Below the pieces are notes generated by a model that was given only the letters and a program-made list of their open reading frames with translations, was not told the origin of the DNA and did not search any database. Positions 1 to 10,756 of a stretch of 64,000 nucleotides of DNA are shown here, piece by piece (positions within the stretch are counted from its first letter, which is position 1; every line of letters starts with the position of its first letter). This DNA is from Trifolium pratense (Eukaryota > Streptophyta > Magnoliopsida > Fabales > Fabaceae): NCBI RefSeq assembly GCF_020283565.1, contig NC_060063.1:32202635-32266634 (forward strand), read 5' to 3'. The position numbers and the translations under genes were made by a program.

Positions 1-162
1 GTCCTTTGCTTTTGAAGTTGCAAGCTCATCTACAGCTGGCCAAAACGTGCCTAAATGATCTATAACAGATATACTTGGTGAGGAAGCAATGAACAACTAT
101 CTACAGCCCATTGCAAGCTGTCATTTTGGCCCTTTTAAGTGAAAATATGAAGAACAGCAGGG

Positions 163-172
163 AGAACGTTCT
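163..172. promoter_or_regulatory. Heat-shock-element-like palindrome in LTR U3
   Basis: AGAACGTTCT fits the two-unit heat-shock core nGAAnnTTCn and lies about 120 bp upstream of the LTR TATA box. The same 8-mer GAACGTTC recurs at 35113, 13734 and 32968 in element A. Function is inferred only. Confidence 0.35.
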
Positions 173-290
173 GAGAAAGATCAGTTTGAGCTTATCCACT
201 CAACAATTCAGCATGAGCTGTCTATTTTGAATCAACTAGCCGTTGGAGAACTTCCTTTGGGACCAAGGAACTGAAGACTCAAGGTTCAAC

Positions 291-298
291 TATAAAAG
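291..298 (+). promoter_or_regulatory. TATA box of element A LTR promoter
   Basis: TATAAAAG in the LTR, conserved at 35240 in the 3' LTR. Transcription would be expected to start about 30 bp downstream, marking the U3/R border. Confidence 0.6.
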
Positions 299-999
299 GA
301 AGGCTTTGGCAACATTGAAGAGCAAGAGTTCAATTTACAACAATCAATCTACTTGTCTTTGTGACACAAGTTTTTAAGCTCTTCTTTAAAGATCTCTTTC
401 ACTCCATATATTGTAATATCATACTAGGATCAGTATCCATTTTGAGTGAACAAAGAGAGATTTTATTGTAACTAGCTTTTCAACTTAGTTTGAGTGAGAA
501 AGCTTTAAGATCCAAACCATTATCAAAATTGTAAAGATTGGCTCAAGTCAATACGTAACTATTGATTGAGTGACACCTCATAAAGTCTAGGAAAGACTTA
601 GGTAGATCAAGCAAGTGAAGCTTGGAAGATTGTGATCTTGGATTAGATCAAAGAAGAAGTGTATCTTGAGATCAGTAGAATCTCTTAGTGGACAATCTCA
701 CAGGAGCGTGGGGACTGGAGTAGCCCATACTATTAAGGGGTGAACCAGGATAAAATTATTGTGTCTCTTCTCTCCCTTAAACTCATATTAATTTTATGCA
801 AACACAAACACAAACACACACAAATCACTTACTGTTTTGTTTGCAGCTCAGAGATCGTTCTAAGATCATTCTCTTAACTTATACTATTTATTCTGAGATC
901 ATTCTAACGTATGTTTTGATATCTAATTTTTAAAAGGACAATTTTTAAAGGTTCATAATTCAAACCCCCCTTTCTTGTGAAAAACTTTGCTACTTCAAT

Positions 1000-1011
1000 T
1001 GGCATCAGAGC
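1000..1011 (+). other. Primer binding site, element A (tRNA-iMet)
   Basis: TGGCATCAGAGC two bases after the LTR end. It differs from the usual plant initiator-Met complement TGGTATCAGAGC by one base. Confidence 0.85.
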
Positions 1012-1070
1012 TCTGCCTCTAAGGTTGAGCATCTAACAAGTGCTAGAGGAAAAGATTCAGGAAGGAAGTA

Positions 1071-2900
1071 ATGAATATAAGCGCAAAGTTTATATCAGAG
1101 GGAGGATCTTCACATAGGCCACCACTATTTGAAGGAGATGACTACTACTATTGGAAAGACAAGATGGAACTATTTCTTAGATCACAAGATACACACATGT
1201 GGACAGTGATTGAAGTTGGTGATTACACTCCATTAGTAAAAGACTCTACTACTCCAAAGACAAAAGATGAAATGACAACTCAAGAAGCAGATAGGGTACT
1301 TCTAAACACTAAAGCTCAATTATTTATTAAAAGTGCTTTGTGTAGGGAAGAATATGACAGGATCATGGAATGCAAAACGGCCAAAGAAATGTGGACAACA
1401 CTCCAAACTCACCATGAAGGAACAAGTCGTGTCAAAGAAACAAGAATTGACATTGGTGTTAGAAAATTTGAGCTATTTGAAATGAAGGAAGATGAATCAA
1501 TTGATCAAATGTATGGAAGATTCACAATCATCATAAATGAACTTAACTCGTTAGGGAAGAAATTCTCTATACATGAAAGAGTGAGAAAAGTGCTTAGATG
1601 TTTACCAAAGAGTTGGAGACACATAGTAACAGCAATCACAGAGTCAAAAGATCTCACTGAGGTTAAATTAGAAGATCTCATTGGATCTTTAAAAGCTCAT
1701 GAGTCCATTCTTCAGGAAGACAAACCTATGAAAAACAAGATGATTGCATTAGATTCACAGACTAAAGAACGTTCTAAGAACAAAGAAGCAGTGGAGGAAG
1801 ACAACAAGTTTCTTCAAGAAGATGATGAAGAAGAGTTAGCATTTTTATCTAGAAGGATACAAAAGCTAATGATGAGAAGAAATCAGATTAAGAAGAACTT
1901 TCCACCAAGAAGAAATGGACCTAAACCAGAAGTGGATATCACCAAAATACAATGCTATGGATGCAACCAATTTGGACACTACAAGAATGAATGTCCTAAA
2001 CAAAAGAACTCTCCTTACAAATCCATGATGGTAACCTGGATGAGTTGGATGAAGTACAAGAAGCAGAAGAAGAACAAGAAGCTAATGTGTGTCTCATGAC
2101 AAATGCAAACATTGAAGAGGTAACTCTAGATCCTTGCTCATCATGTCAAAAAACTGAACATCTTTTTGATAATCTTCTATATGACTCTCAAATTCTAAAT
2201 TCTAAAAATGGTCAACTTAGAGATGAAGTCACTAAGTTAACCAAAGAAAGAGATGAATAAAAATCTGATAATGATATAATGAAAGGAATGATTAAAAATA
2301 TGCAACTTGCACATGAAGGACTCTCTAAGCAAATTAAAGAACTTAGAGACAATCAGAAAATGAAAGAACATTCTATGATTCAAAAAGAGAATATCATTTT
2401 AAAACAAAAAGTGTCTAAACTTGAAAAAGACTTAACTAAGTTTGTCAGTACCACAGAAACTTTTGAAAATATATTAGGATCACAAGTTAATTCATATAGT
2501 AGAAATGGATTGGGATACAAACCTTTTCAAAATAAAAAACTGATTGAAAATGTTTTTGTTCCTCATAAAGAAAAAAGATTTCAAAAATATAAATGCACAT
2601 TTTGTCACAAGGATGGACATCTTGAACCATTTTGTTTTAAAAAGAAATCTCTCTACAGATCAGAACATTCTCAGAACAATCTGAAAAGAAATTTTTATTC
2701 AACACCTCCTTATAAGAGATCATCTTATCAATATAAGAAGATGCCTTATAAGAGTACTAACCTTCAAGGACCCAAAAAATTATGGGTACCTAAGAATTTG
2801 TTAAATTCAAATGTAGGAATATCATCTAGCAATGAAGAAAAAGCCTTGGTACTTGGACAGTGGTTGCTCAAGACATATGACAGGAGATAGACAAAGCTTT
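1071..2900 (+). pseudogene. gag: Element A gag plus start of protease, frameshifted
   Basis: Capsid/nucleocapsid precursor of a Copia element. The first 325 or so codons from 1071 form a gag domain of the UBN2 type (LFEGDDYYYWKDKM near the N-terminus), followed by a CCHC zinc knuckle CYGCNQFGHYKNEC near 1953-1994 that would bind RNA. A one-base frame change near 2036-2041 moves the acidic, coiled-coil C-terminal half into another frame, and a TAA at 2258 interrupts it. Near 2850 the frame changes again into the protease motif LDSGCSRHMTGD, which is cut at 2900 by the inserted LTR element. Protein from this copy would be truncated. The gag-to-pol frame change may be natural; the other two breaks look like decay. 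Confidence 0.85.
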
Positions 2901-3892
2901 TGTAACGACCCAAATTTATTATTCGCTATTTAAGTGTTTAATTATTTGGTGATGTGGTTTTTAAGTAAGATAGTAACTTTAAGTTATTTATCGAGAGTTT
3001 TAGTTAACGCGCGAGTTAGTGAGAGTTAACGTGAATTGGGCCAAGCCAATTGGGCTTGAGGCCCAATGGGCCTTGTGTGGGTGTGGAGCGCCCATATGGG
3101 CATAGTGAGGGAAGAGAGAATTCATTTCTCATGTTTCTTTTGTGTTCTTGAGAGGAGAAGAGAGAGAGCTTGGGAGCTAGAGCAAGGGGAGAGCTAGGGA
3201 TTCGAGATCTTCGTCGTGTTTTCTTCGAATCCAGGTAAGAGAGTAGATTTCATATTCGTGGGTGACCCGAGGAAGGGGAGAATGTCGATTTCTCCTCACC
3301 CGAACTTCCTCCACCCCATTTTCGTTTTAGCTTAGAACGGATTTTCTTGATGGAAATCGTTTCTAAGGTTCTTAATATGTTTAACATGCTTTTAACATGA
3401 TTAATGAACGAAAATAATGGTTAAAAACGAGTGTTCTAATGGATTAAACTCAAGAACTTTGTGTTCTTGAGAGTTTTGATGAAAAAGTGTCAATCTTTAC
3501 TTTTTCGATGTTTATGACGTAGATCTGAGAAATGAACTGTCCTTTTGTGTTTAGATATGCTTGTTGCACTTGAATATGAACTTATTTGGGGTTTATAACA
3601 TGAAAAATGGCTTATGTGAGAGTCTTGAGAGTTTAGAGTTTGAAATGAGAAATGTAGAAAATTGTTATCTATGAGGTCTGAACCTTTACGTGCAATTTTA
3701 ACCTCTTTTCGTTGTGAACTGGTTTTAGTGGCCAACATAAAAGTTGTAGCCCTGTTTGTTAGCTTTCCAACGAGTATATGTGCGTCTCCATTGGACTTTC
3801 GTAGCCCAAGTTATGATCGTTGCAATGAGAGGCTGTCCAATAATTTCCGCCTGAAACGGCAGATCAGTGAGCAGCCAGTCTTTCAGATGTTT

Positions 3893-3976
3893 TTCCGCCC
3901 CAGGCGTAAACATTTCCGCCTCAGGCGTAAAGTTCCGCCCCGGGCGTAAATATTTCCGCCCCAGGCGTAAATGCTG
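3893..3976. repeat. GC-rich hairpin-like short repeats in LTR
   Basis: Four tandem units of about 20 bp built on CCGCCCCAGGCGTAAA. Each holds a small dyad, CGCC...GGCG. The copy in the 3' LTR lies at 9264-9347. The related solo LTR has a different repeat, AGCGAGCT, at the equivalent place. Confidence 0.7.
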
Positions 3977-4578
3977 CAGTTTGCACCAGTTTTTCATCTG
4001 TGATCTTCCTTTGCATGTAGTTTCGAACCAGTATCTTATTCTTACATGATTGTTGATGATTGTTGATGATTGTTGATGCATATATTGATTGTTAATCATG
4101 TATGAAGTATAAATGAAGTATATTAAGGTGTTAATTAACTTAATAAAGAAGGATATTAGGATTATGTTATTCTAATAAAGAAGTATATCGAATTATGTTA
4201 TTCGATAAAGACGGATATTAAGGTATTGATTATCTTAATAAAGACGGACGTTGGATAGTGTTCCACGTTATTGTTGACGGGCTATATGCCAAAATTGTTG
4301 ATGAATATATTCATGAGTTTTGAGTGCATGCATCATGAATATTTAGGGATATTGGCTTGTCCAATAAAGAAGGATATCGAACTATATTTGTTTGATAAAG
4401 AAGGATATCGGAGGTGGAATACCCTGATAAAGACGATGGTACCACATGCATTAGAGGTGTCTAGAGGACATAGCATGAATGTGAAGCATTAGATTGCATT
4501 AGGGATTATGTGTGCATTTATAATAAATGATGTTTGACACATACTTGGTAAATGTTGATTGTTGATTCGTATGTGAGG

Positions 4579-4808
4579 AGCAGAGTCCGTCATGACTATA
4601 AAATGAACAAACGCAGAGTCCGTCATGACTATAAAATGAACAAACGCAGAGTCCGTCATGACTATAAAATGAACAAACGCAGAGTCCGTCATGACTATAA
4701 AATGAACAAACGCAGAGTCCGTCATGACTATAAAATGAACAAACGCAGAGTCCGTCATGACTATAAAATGAACAACGCAGGGTCCGTCATGACCATAATC
4801 TGAACAAT
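4579..4808. repeat. 33-bp minisatellite, about seven units
   Basis: Six near-identical 33-bp units containing GAGTCCGTCATGACTATAAA and a seventh degenerate unit. The length is a multiple of three and lacks stops, so it gives spurious ORFs on both strands. The related solo LTR at 46393-46460 has only two units. Confidence 0.93.
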
Positions 4809-5387
4809 GTAATTGTTGATGTTTTGGTATTGTCCGAGACGACGTGAAACTATATGTTTGGAATATAATTGTAGATCATTGATTATGTGATAAATGAAGT
4901 AATATGCATGATATATGAATATGCATGAATGATGGTGATGTATATGTATAATGTATGATTATGCATGTTTTTATGAAGAAGTGTTTAAGTACAATTTACT
5001 TACACTTGTATATTTTGAGTATGTTATCTAACTCTCTTTTATGTGTTATGTGCTGGACCGTTGGGGGTCCAGATTTTACAGGATTTGTGGTATTCGATGT
5101 CGAGTCGTCGGTGAAGCTCCGCTCTGATTGTGACACGGGAAAAGGGGTTTTATATGTATATAGAGTCTCCTTATCTAGGTTGTTTTGTATAGCTAATAAA
5201 TACATTAGTTGATTTAAGATTTGTATAAACACTATTTTTACTAATTAATTACATTAGTATTATTTTGATAGAGGAGTGTAATACTCGGACCGTTATTCAA
5301 TAAATTAAACGTGATTTTCCGTTGCGTATTTTGAAAAAGATTTTACTAAGGTAGAAATATAGAAATAATGGGTTTGGGTGTTACAAT

Positions 5388-5399
5388 TGGTATCAGAGC
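5388..5399 (+). other. Primer binding site of LARD-like element (tRNA-iMet)
   Basis: TGGTATCAGAGC two bases after the 5' LTR, a perfect match to the usual plant initiator-Met primer complement. Confidence 0.9.
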
Positions 5400-5697
5400 A
5401 GGTCGTCTTCGGACTGTGAGGTTATGTGTCGATCAGAGCAGGTCTGTGCAGTCAGACCAAGTGAGTATTGTGTGTCAATCGTGTTGGTCTAACAATTTTG
5501 TTGTGTTTGTTTTGTGAAATCACTTATGTTGTTCATTTAGGAACTATGAGTGATGTGAATTGGATTAATTATTCGTTCTTTTTGTGATTAATGGTGTGAG
5601 TGCTATACTCCTATGTTTATAATAGTTGTATATGCTTAGAGTTTAACCTTTGTGTAGTTTAAACTTGATTGATTGATGCTTATTTGCTAATTGTTGA

Positions 5698-5787
5698 CGA
5701 TCCGGCATGATGTAAAACTGCATGTGATGATCCGGCATGATGTAAAACTGCATGTGACGATCCGGCATGATATAAAACTGTATGTGG
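5698..5787. repeat. 30-bp tandem repeat, three units
   Basis: Three consecutive units of CGATCCGGCATGATGTAAAA plus ten more bases, in the interior of the LARD-like element near its primer site. The third unit has diverged slightly. Confidence 0.85.
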
Positions 5788-8260
5788 TAATGATTTGAAA
5801 TAATTTTAAAAACTAATATTATTTCTTGAAGATTTTGATGAAAATATATAGTTATTTTCTTTTGGGTGAGTGAAAATTAATTTTCAAAATGGTGAGAAGA
5901 GTAGGATATTAATGTGTCCTTGTATGTGTTTGTTATATGCTTGATGTTTTGGATTTTGTGGATTAGTGAGTCGAGAAAACGAGAGTTTAGTGAGCGTAAG
6001 TTCAAAACCATAGCAGAGCACCCAGATTTTTGGATGTGCTCGCTAGGCGAAGAATGAACCTCGCTGAGTCTCGCTAAGTCTTGCTAAGTCCTGTGAATGT
6101 TTTTGACTTGTCTCGCCGGGAACTCGCTAGCTTTTGCTAAGCGAGGGAGCCAGACAAGAATTTTATTTTGTTGATGTCTTGTCCTAAGTTGATTGGATGT
6201 GAGTTTCTTGTCTTCTTGTGTTTGTTAGGACTAGAATAAATGTGAGTATGAATTGTTGCTATGCAATGTTCATTTTTCTTGTGTTGTTTTGATTTCCTAA
6301 CTTTGAGAAGTGAGGGAAGTATAGGTTACTTGAATGCTTGCATGAATTTGTGTTAGTGTTTAGGTATCGTGGGTTAGGTTTTGTCCCCTGTATGCGACAT
6401 GCGTGTAAACGATGTCGATACTAGTTTCTTCTTAGGAAGAATATGTTTAGAGACGATAGAAACGTTAGGTGTGAGTCGAATATGTAGAAAAGGAAGTGAT
6501 TAGGATTCTTGAGAGGATGATGATTTGAAGTAAGTTGTCATCCAAGCGGACCGAATGTTGTAGCGGATGCTTGAGTAAGAAGTTTTACGTGAGTCGTGCA
6601 TATGGTAGTATGTTGAATTGGTTGAACAAGTCGGAGTTCTAAGTCTAGTGTGCGAGGTGATTTCTAGAAGAGGTTTGAGAAACTTAGAGAAAGAGACGTG
6701 AAGATTAGTGAACCGTTGGTGTTAATTAATCGATGAAGGGAAGTAGGTTTTAAAGTAAATGAGAATGGAATTGAGAAATATCATAATAGGATTGGTAAGT
6801 TTGTTGAATCGTTGGAAGTGAGGATTGTATGAGTAGTCGAGTTTATTCGAAGATGGAAGTAGGATAACAATTCGAAAGATTTTGTGAGAGGCTTGCCGAA
6901 GAAAGGGTAATTGGATTTGGATAATGACATGGCAATTTGTGTCGAAGTTGAATGAGATCCTAGAAGTGGAGATGAAGCTAAAAGAGAGGTATCATTTTTG
7001 AATGATGAAGAATAAGAAAGTTAGCCGTTGGAGAACGTGTTGAGAATAAGTAATATGAGGTCATGTTGGAAGTGACTTGTGTTAGGTGGGAGTTTGCGAA
7101 AAAGGATTACCGCACATGTGAGTAGATGTTGTGTTTGAGCACATATAGTAAGGAGTTGAAGGCGATGCCTAAGGTAAGTGTCAGAGAGCATTTGGTAGTG
7201 CCCACAAGATAAGAGTGAGTAAGTATTTGCTAAGGAATTTGGATTCATGGAATGGAAGAGTCGGTAGAGACTAGTTTTGTTAGATGCATCGTGGATGTTG
7301 ACGTAGTATGATCGTGATCGGTGACAATGAAGTAAAGGATTTTAAATTGTTTCATCATGGATGATGGGACAGTAGTGATTTGGTGAATAAACTTAAGATG
7401 TATTTTGGACGAGAATTTTTGGAAAAATTTCTAGAAATGTCATGTTGAGAGTAGACAAGGAGCCATTAGTAAGGATACTAAGACAAAGGTTGATTAGAAT
7501 TTAATGGATAGAATTAGATCGTATGGCGAATATTTGGAGCTTTGTAGATTTAATTCAAGAGTTTGATTTTGGTATCGAATGTACTAAGGAGGAGTTTAAA
7601 GATAACTATCCAAAGAGAGATGATGATTGGTAGTGGTCGGAGATGAATAAGAAACCGATGGGTGAATAAACAGAGAAGAGTATGCTTGTTGCAGTGCAAG
7701 ATGATGAGGAATTTGACGGTTAGAGACGGTAGTTTTTAGCATGTGTCAATAAAGTTTGAGAATGTTGGTCATCAAGTGATTGTTGGAATTGAACTATCAA
7801 GTGATGTGTTTGGAATAAGATTCGTATATGAATAAGTGATGTAACACGGTTAAGTGACTCATGAGGGAATCAGAGACTTATATGATTTGTGGAGTTGTGG
7901 AGTATTCCACGGGAGTATCTTTCGGAGTGTGTTCGATTAGTTGTACTTGTTGTGGGTAGCATTATACGTACCGTAGAATGTGAGTTTATGGATGTTTCGT
8001 GCGAAGTGGATGTTTTAGCGGTTTGATAAGAATGGTTTATGTCGATATCATGATTGTTGACTGTCTATCGACAAATTGAGGAACTGGCCGTCCTTGATCT
8101 CTTGTTGATAAATGGACAAAAATTGTGTTGGATGGGATAAACTAATTTTGTCAAACTTGGTATTGTGTAGCGTTTTGAGCGTTTTGTTGGAGGGTCGGAT
8201 ACAGGAGTTATCCGGAGTTGCTTTAGTTGCGTAATTTTCGAGGGCGAAAATCTTTTTAAG

Positions 8261-8271
8261 TAGGGGAGAGT
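8261..8271 (+). other. Polypurine tract of LARD-like element
   Basis: TAGGGGAGAGT directly before the 3' LTR, the expected plus-strand primer. This shows the interior ends like a normal retroelement. Confidence 0.75.
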
Positions 8272-10756
8272 TGTAACGACCCAAATTTATTATTCGCTAT
8301 TTAAGTGTTTAATTATTTGGTGATGTGGTTTTTAAGTAAGATAGTAACTTTAAGTTATTTATCGAGAGTTTTAGTTAACGCGCGAGTTAGTGAGAGTTAA
8401 CGTGAATTGGGCCAAGCCAATTGGGCTTGAGGCCCAATGGGCCTTGTGTGGGTGTGGAGCGCCCATATGGGCATAGTGAGGGAAGAGAGAATTCATTTCT
8501 CATGTTTCTTTTGTGTTCTTGAGAGGAGAAGAGAGAGAGCTTGGGAGCTAGAGCAAGGGGAGAGCTAGGGATTCGAGATCTTCGTCGTGTTTTCTTCGAA
8601 TCCAGGTAAGAGAGTAGATTTCATATTCGTGGGTGACCCGAGGAAGGGGAGAATGTCGATTTCTCCTCACCCGAACTTCCTCCACCCCATTTTCGTTTTA
8701 GCTTAGAACGGATTTTCTTGATGGAAATCGTTTCTAAGGTTCTTAATATGTTTAACATGCTTTTAACATGATTAATGAACGAAAATAATGGTTAAAAACG
8801 AGTGTTCTAATGGATTAAACTCAAGAACTTTGTGTTCTTGAGAGTTTTGATGAAAAAGTGTCAATCTTTACTTTTTCGATGTTTATGACGTAAATCTGAG
8901 AAATGAACTGTCCTTTTGTGTTTAGATATGCTTGTTGCACTTGAATATGAACTTATTTGGGGTTTATAACATGAAAAATGGCTTATGTGAGAGTCTTGAG
9001 AGTTTAGAGTTTGAAATAAGAAATGTAGAAAATTGTTATCTATGAGGTCTGAACCTTTACGTGCAATTTTAACCTCTTTTCGTTGTGAACTGGTTTTAGT
9101 GGCCAACATAAAAGTTGTAGCCCTGTTTGTTAGCTTTCCAACGAGTATATGTGCGTCTCCATTGGACTTTCGTAGCCCAAGTTATGATCGTTGCAATGAG
9201 AGGCTGTCCAATAATTTCCGCCTGAAACGGCAGATCAGTGAGCAGCCAGTCTTTCAGATGTTTTTCCGCCCCAGGCGTAAACATTTCCGCCTCAGGCGTA
9301 AAGTTCCGCCCCGGGCGTAAATATTTCCGCCCCAGGCGTAAATGCTGCAGTTTGCACCAGTTTTTCATCTGTGATCTTCCTTTGCATGTAGTTTCGAACC
9401 AGTATCTTATTCTTACATGATTGTTGATGATTGTTGATGATTGTTGATGCATATATTGATTGTTAATCATGTATGAAGTATAAATGAAGTATATTAAGGT
9501 GTTAATTAACTTAATAAAGAAGGATATTAGGATTATGTTATTCTAATAAAGAAGTATATCGAATTATGTTATTCGATAAAGACGGATATTAAGGTATTGA
9601 TTATCTTAATAAAGACGGACGTTGGATAGTGTTCCACGTTATTGTTGACGGGCTATATGCCAAAATTGTTGATGAATATATTCATGAGTTTTGAGTGCAT
9701 GCATCATGAATATTTAGGGATATTGGCTTGTCCAATAAAGAAGGATATCGAACTATATTTGTTTGATAAAGAAGGATATCGGAGGTGGAATACCCTGATA
9801 AAGACGATGGTACCACATGCATTAGAGGTGTCTAGAGGACATAGCATGAATGTGAAGCATTAGATTGCATTAGGGATTATGTGTGCATTTATAATAAATG
9901 ATGTTTGACACATACTTGGTAAATGTTGATTGTTGATTCGTATGTGAGGAGCAGAGTCCGTCATGACTATAAAATGAACAAACGCAGAGTCCGTCATGAC
10001 TATAAAATGAACAAACGCAGAGTCCGTCATGACTATAAAATGAACAAACGCAGAGTCCGTCATGACTATAAAATGAACAAACGCAGAGTCCGTCATGACT
10101 ATAAAATGAACAAACGCAGAGTCCGTCATGACTATAAAATGAACAACGCAGGGTCCGTCATGACCATAATCTGAACAATGTAATTGTTGATGTTTTGGTA
10201 TTGTCCGAGACGACGTGAAACTATATGTTTGGTATATAATTGTAGATGATTGATTATGTGATAAATGAAGTAATATGCATGATATATGAATATGCATGAA
10301 TGATGGTGATGTATATGTATAATGTATGATTATGCATGTTTTTATGAAGAAGTGTTTAAGTACAATTTACTTACACTTGTATATTTTGAGTATGTTATCT
10401 AACTCTCTTTTATGTGTTATGTGCTGGACCGTTGGGGGTCCAGATTTTACAGGATTTGTGGTATTCGATGTCGAGTCGTCGGTGAAGCTCCGCTCTGATT
10501 GTGACACGGGAAAAGGGGTTTTATATGTATATAGAGTCTCCTTATCTAGGTTGTTTTGTATAGCTAATAAATACATTAGTTGATTTAAGATTTGTATAAA
10601 CACTATTTTTACTAATTAATTACATTAGTATTATTTTGATAGAGGAGTGTAATACTCGGACCGTTATTCAATAAATTAAACGTGATTTTCCGTTGCGTAT
10701 TTTGAAAAAGATTTTACTAAGGTAGAAATATAGAAATAATGGGTTTGGGTGTTACA
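8272..10756 (+). repeat. 3' LTR of LARD-like element
   Basis: It has the same 2485-bp length as the 5' copy, with the same 33-bp minisatellite (9950-10179). It ends GTTACA immediately before the second gcttt target duplication. Confidence 0.95.
9950..10179. repeat. 33-bp minisatellite in 3' LTR
   Basis: Exact counterpart of the array at 4579-4808 with the same unit number, as expected for LTRs copied from one template. Confidence 0.93.

Larger units (their letters stand above)
1..997 (+). repeat. Element A 5' LTR (3' portion only)
   Basis: This stretch matches 34950-35940 almost base for base, so roughly the first 750 bp of the LTR lie before the window. It ends in ...CTTCA directly before the primer binding site. 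A 6-bp CA-rich indel near 800 and a handful of substitutions separate the two copies. Confidence 0.93.
2901..5385 (+). repeat. 5' LTR of LARD-like element
   Basis: It pairs with 8272-10756 at a constant offset of 5371 with no length change. It contains four short units of CCGCC..GGCGTAAA (3893-3976), a run of AATAAAGAAGGATATYG-like units (4135-4410) and a 33-bp minisatellite (4579-4808). Short open frames inside are not conserved genes. Confidence 0.95.
5386..8271 (+). other. Non-coding interior of the LARD-like element
   Basis: There is no open frame with recognisable gag, protease, integrase or reverse transcriptase motifs in any frame. It contains three 30-bp tandem units at 5698-5787, a block of CTCGCTAAG-type repeats at 6040-6150, and otherwise AT-rich sequence with many stops. 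It may hold packaging signals, but none can be identified by eye. Confidence 0.75.
2901..10756 (+). mobile_element. Non-autonomous (LARD-like) LTR retrotransposon inserted in element A
   Basis: A 7856-bp insertion with two 2485-bp LTRs and a 2886-bp interior. The 5-bp target duplication gcttt stands at 2896-2900 and 10757-10761. The LTRs begin TGTAACGACCC and end GGGTGTTACA; the interior begins with a tRNA-iMet primer site and ends in a purine tract. No gag or pol motif is recognisable in the interior, so mobilisation must depend on another element's proteins. The LTRs differ at only about four positions by eye (near 3531, 3646, 4863 and 4879), so the insertion is young. The LTR termini resemble Gypsy-type LTRs such as the solo LTR at 45818-48043. 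Confidence 0.93.

Noticed and set aside
4489..4803. Open frames on both strands through the 33-bp repeat (also at 9860-10297)
   Set aside because: They exist because the repeat unit is 33 bp without stops. The sequence is LTR, and the frames have no domain or conserved start.
4579..4808. CRISPR-like direct repeats
   Set aside because: Units are contiguous with no unique spacers, and the context is a plant LTR.
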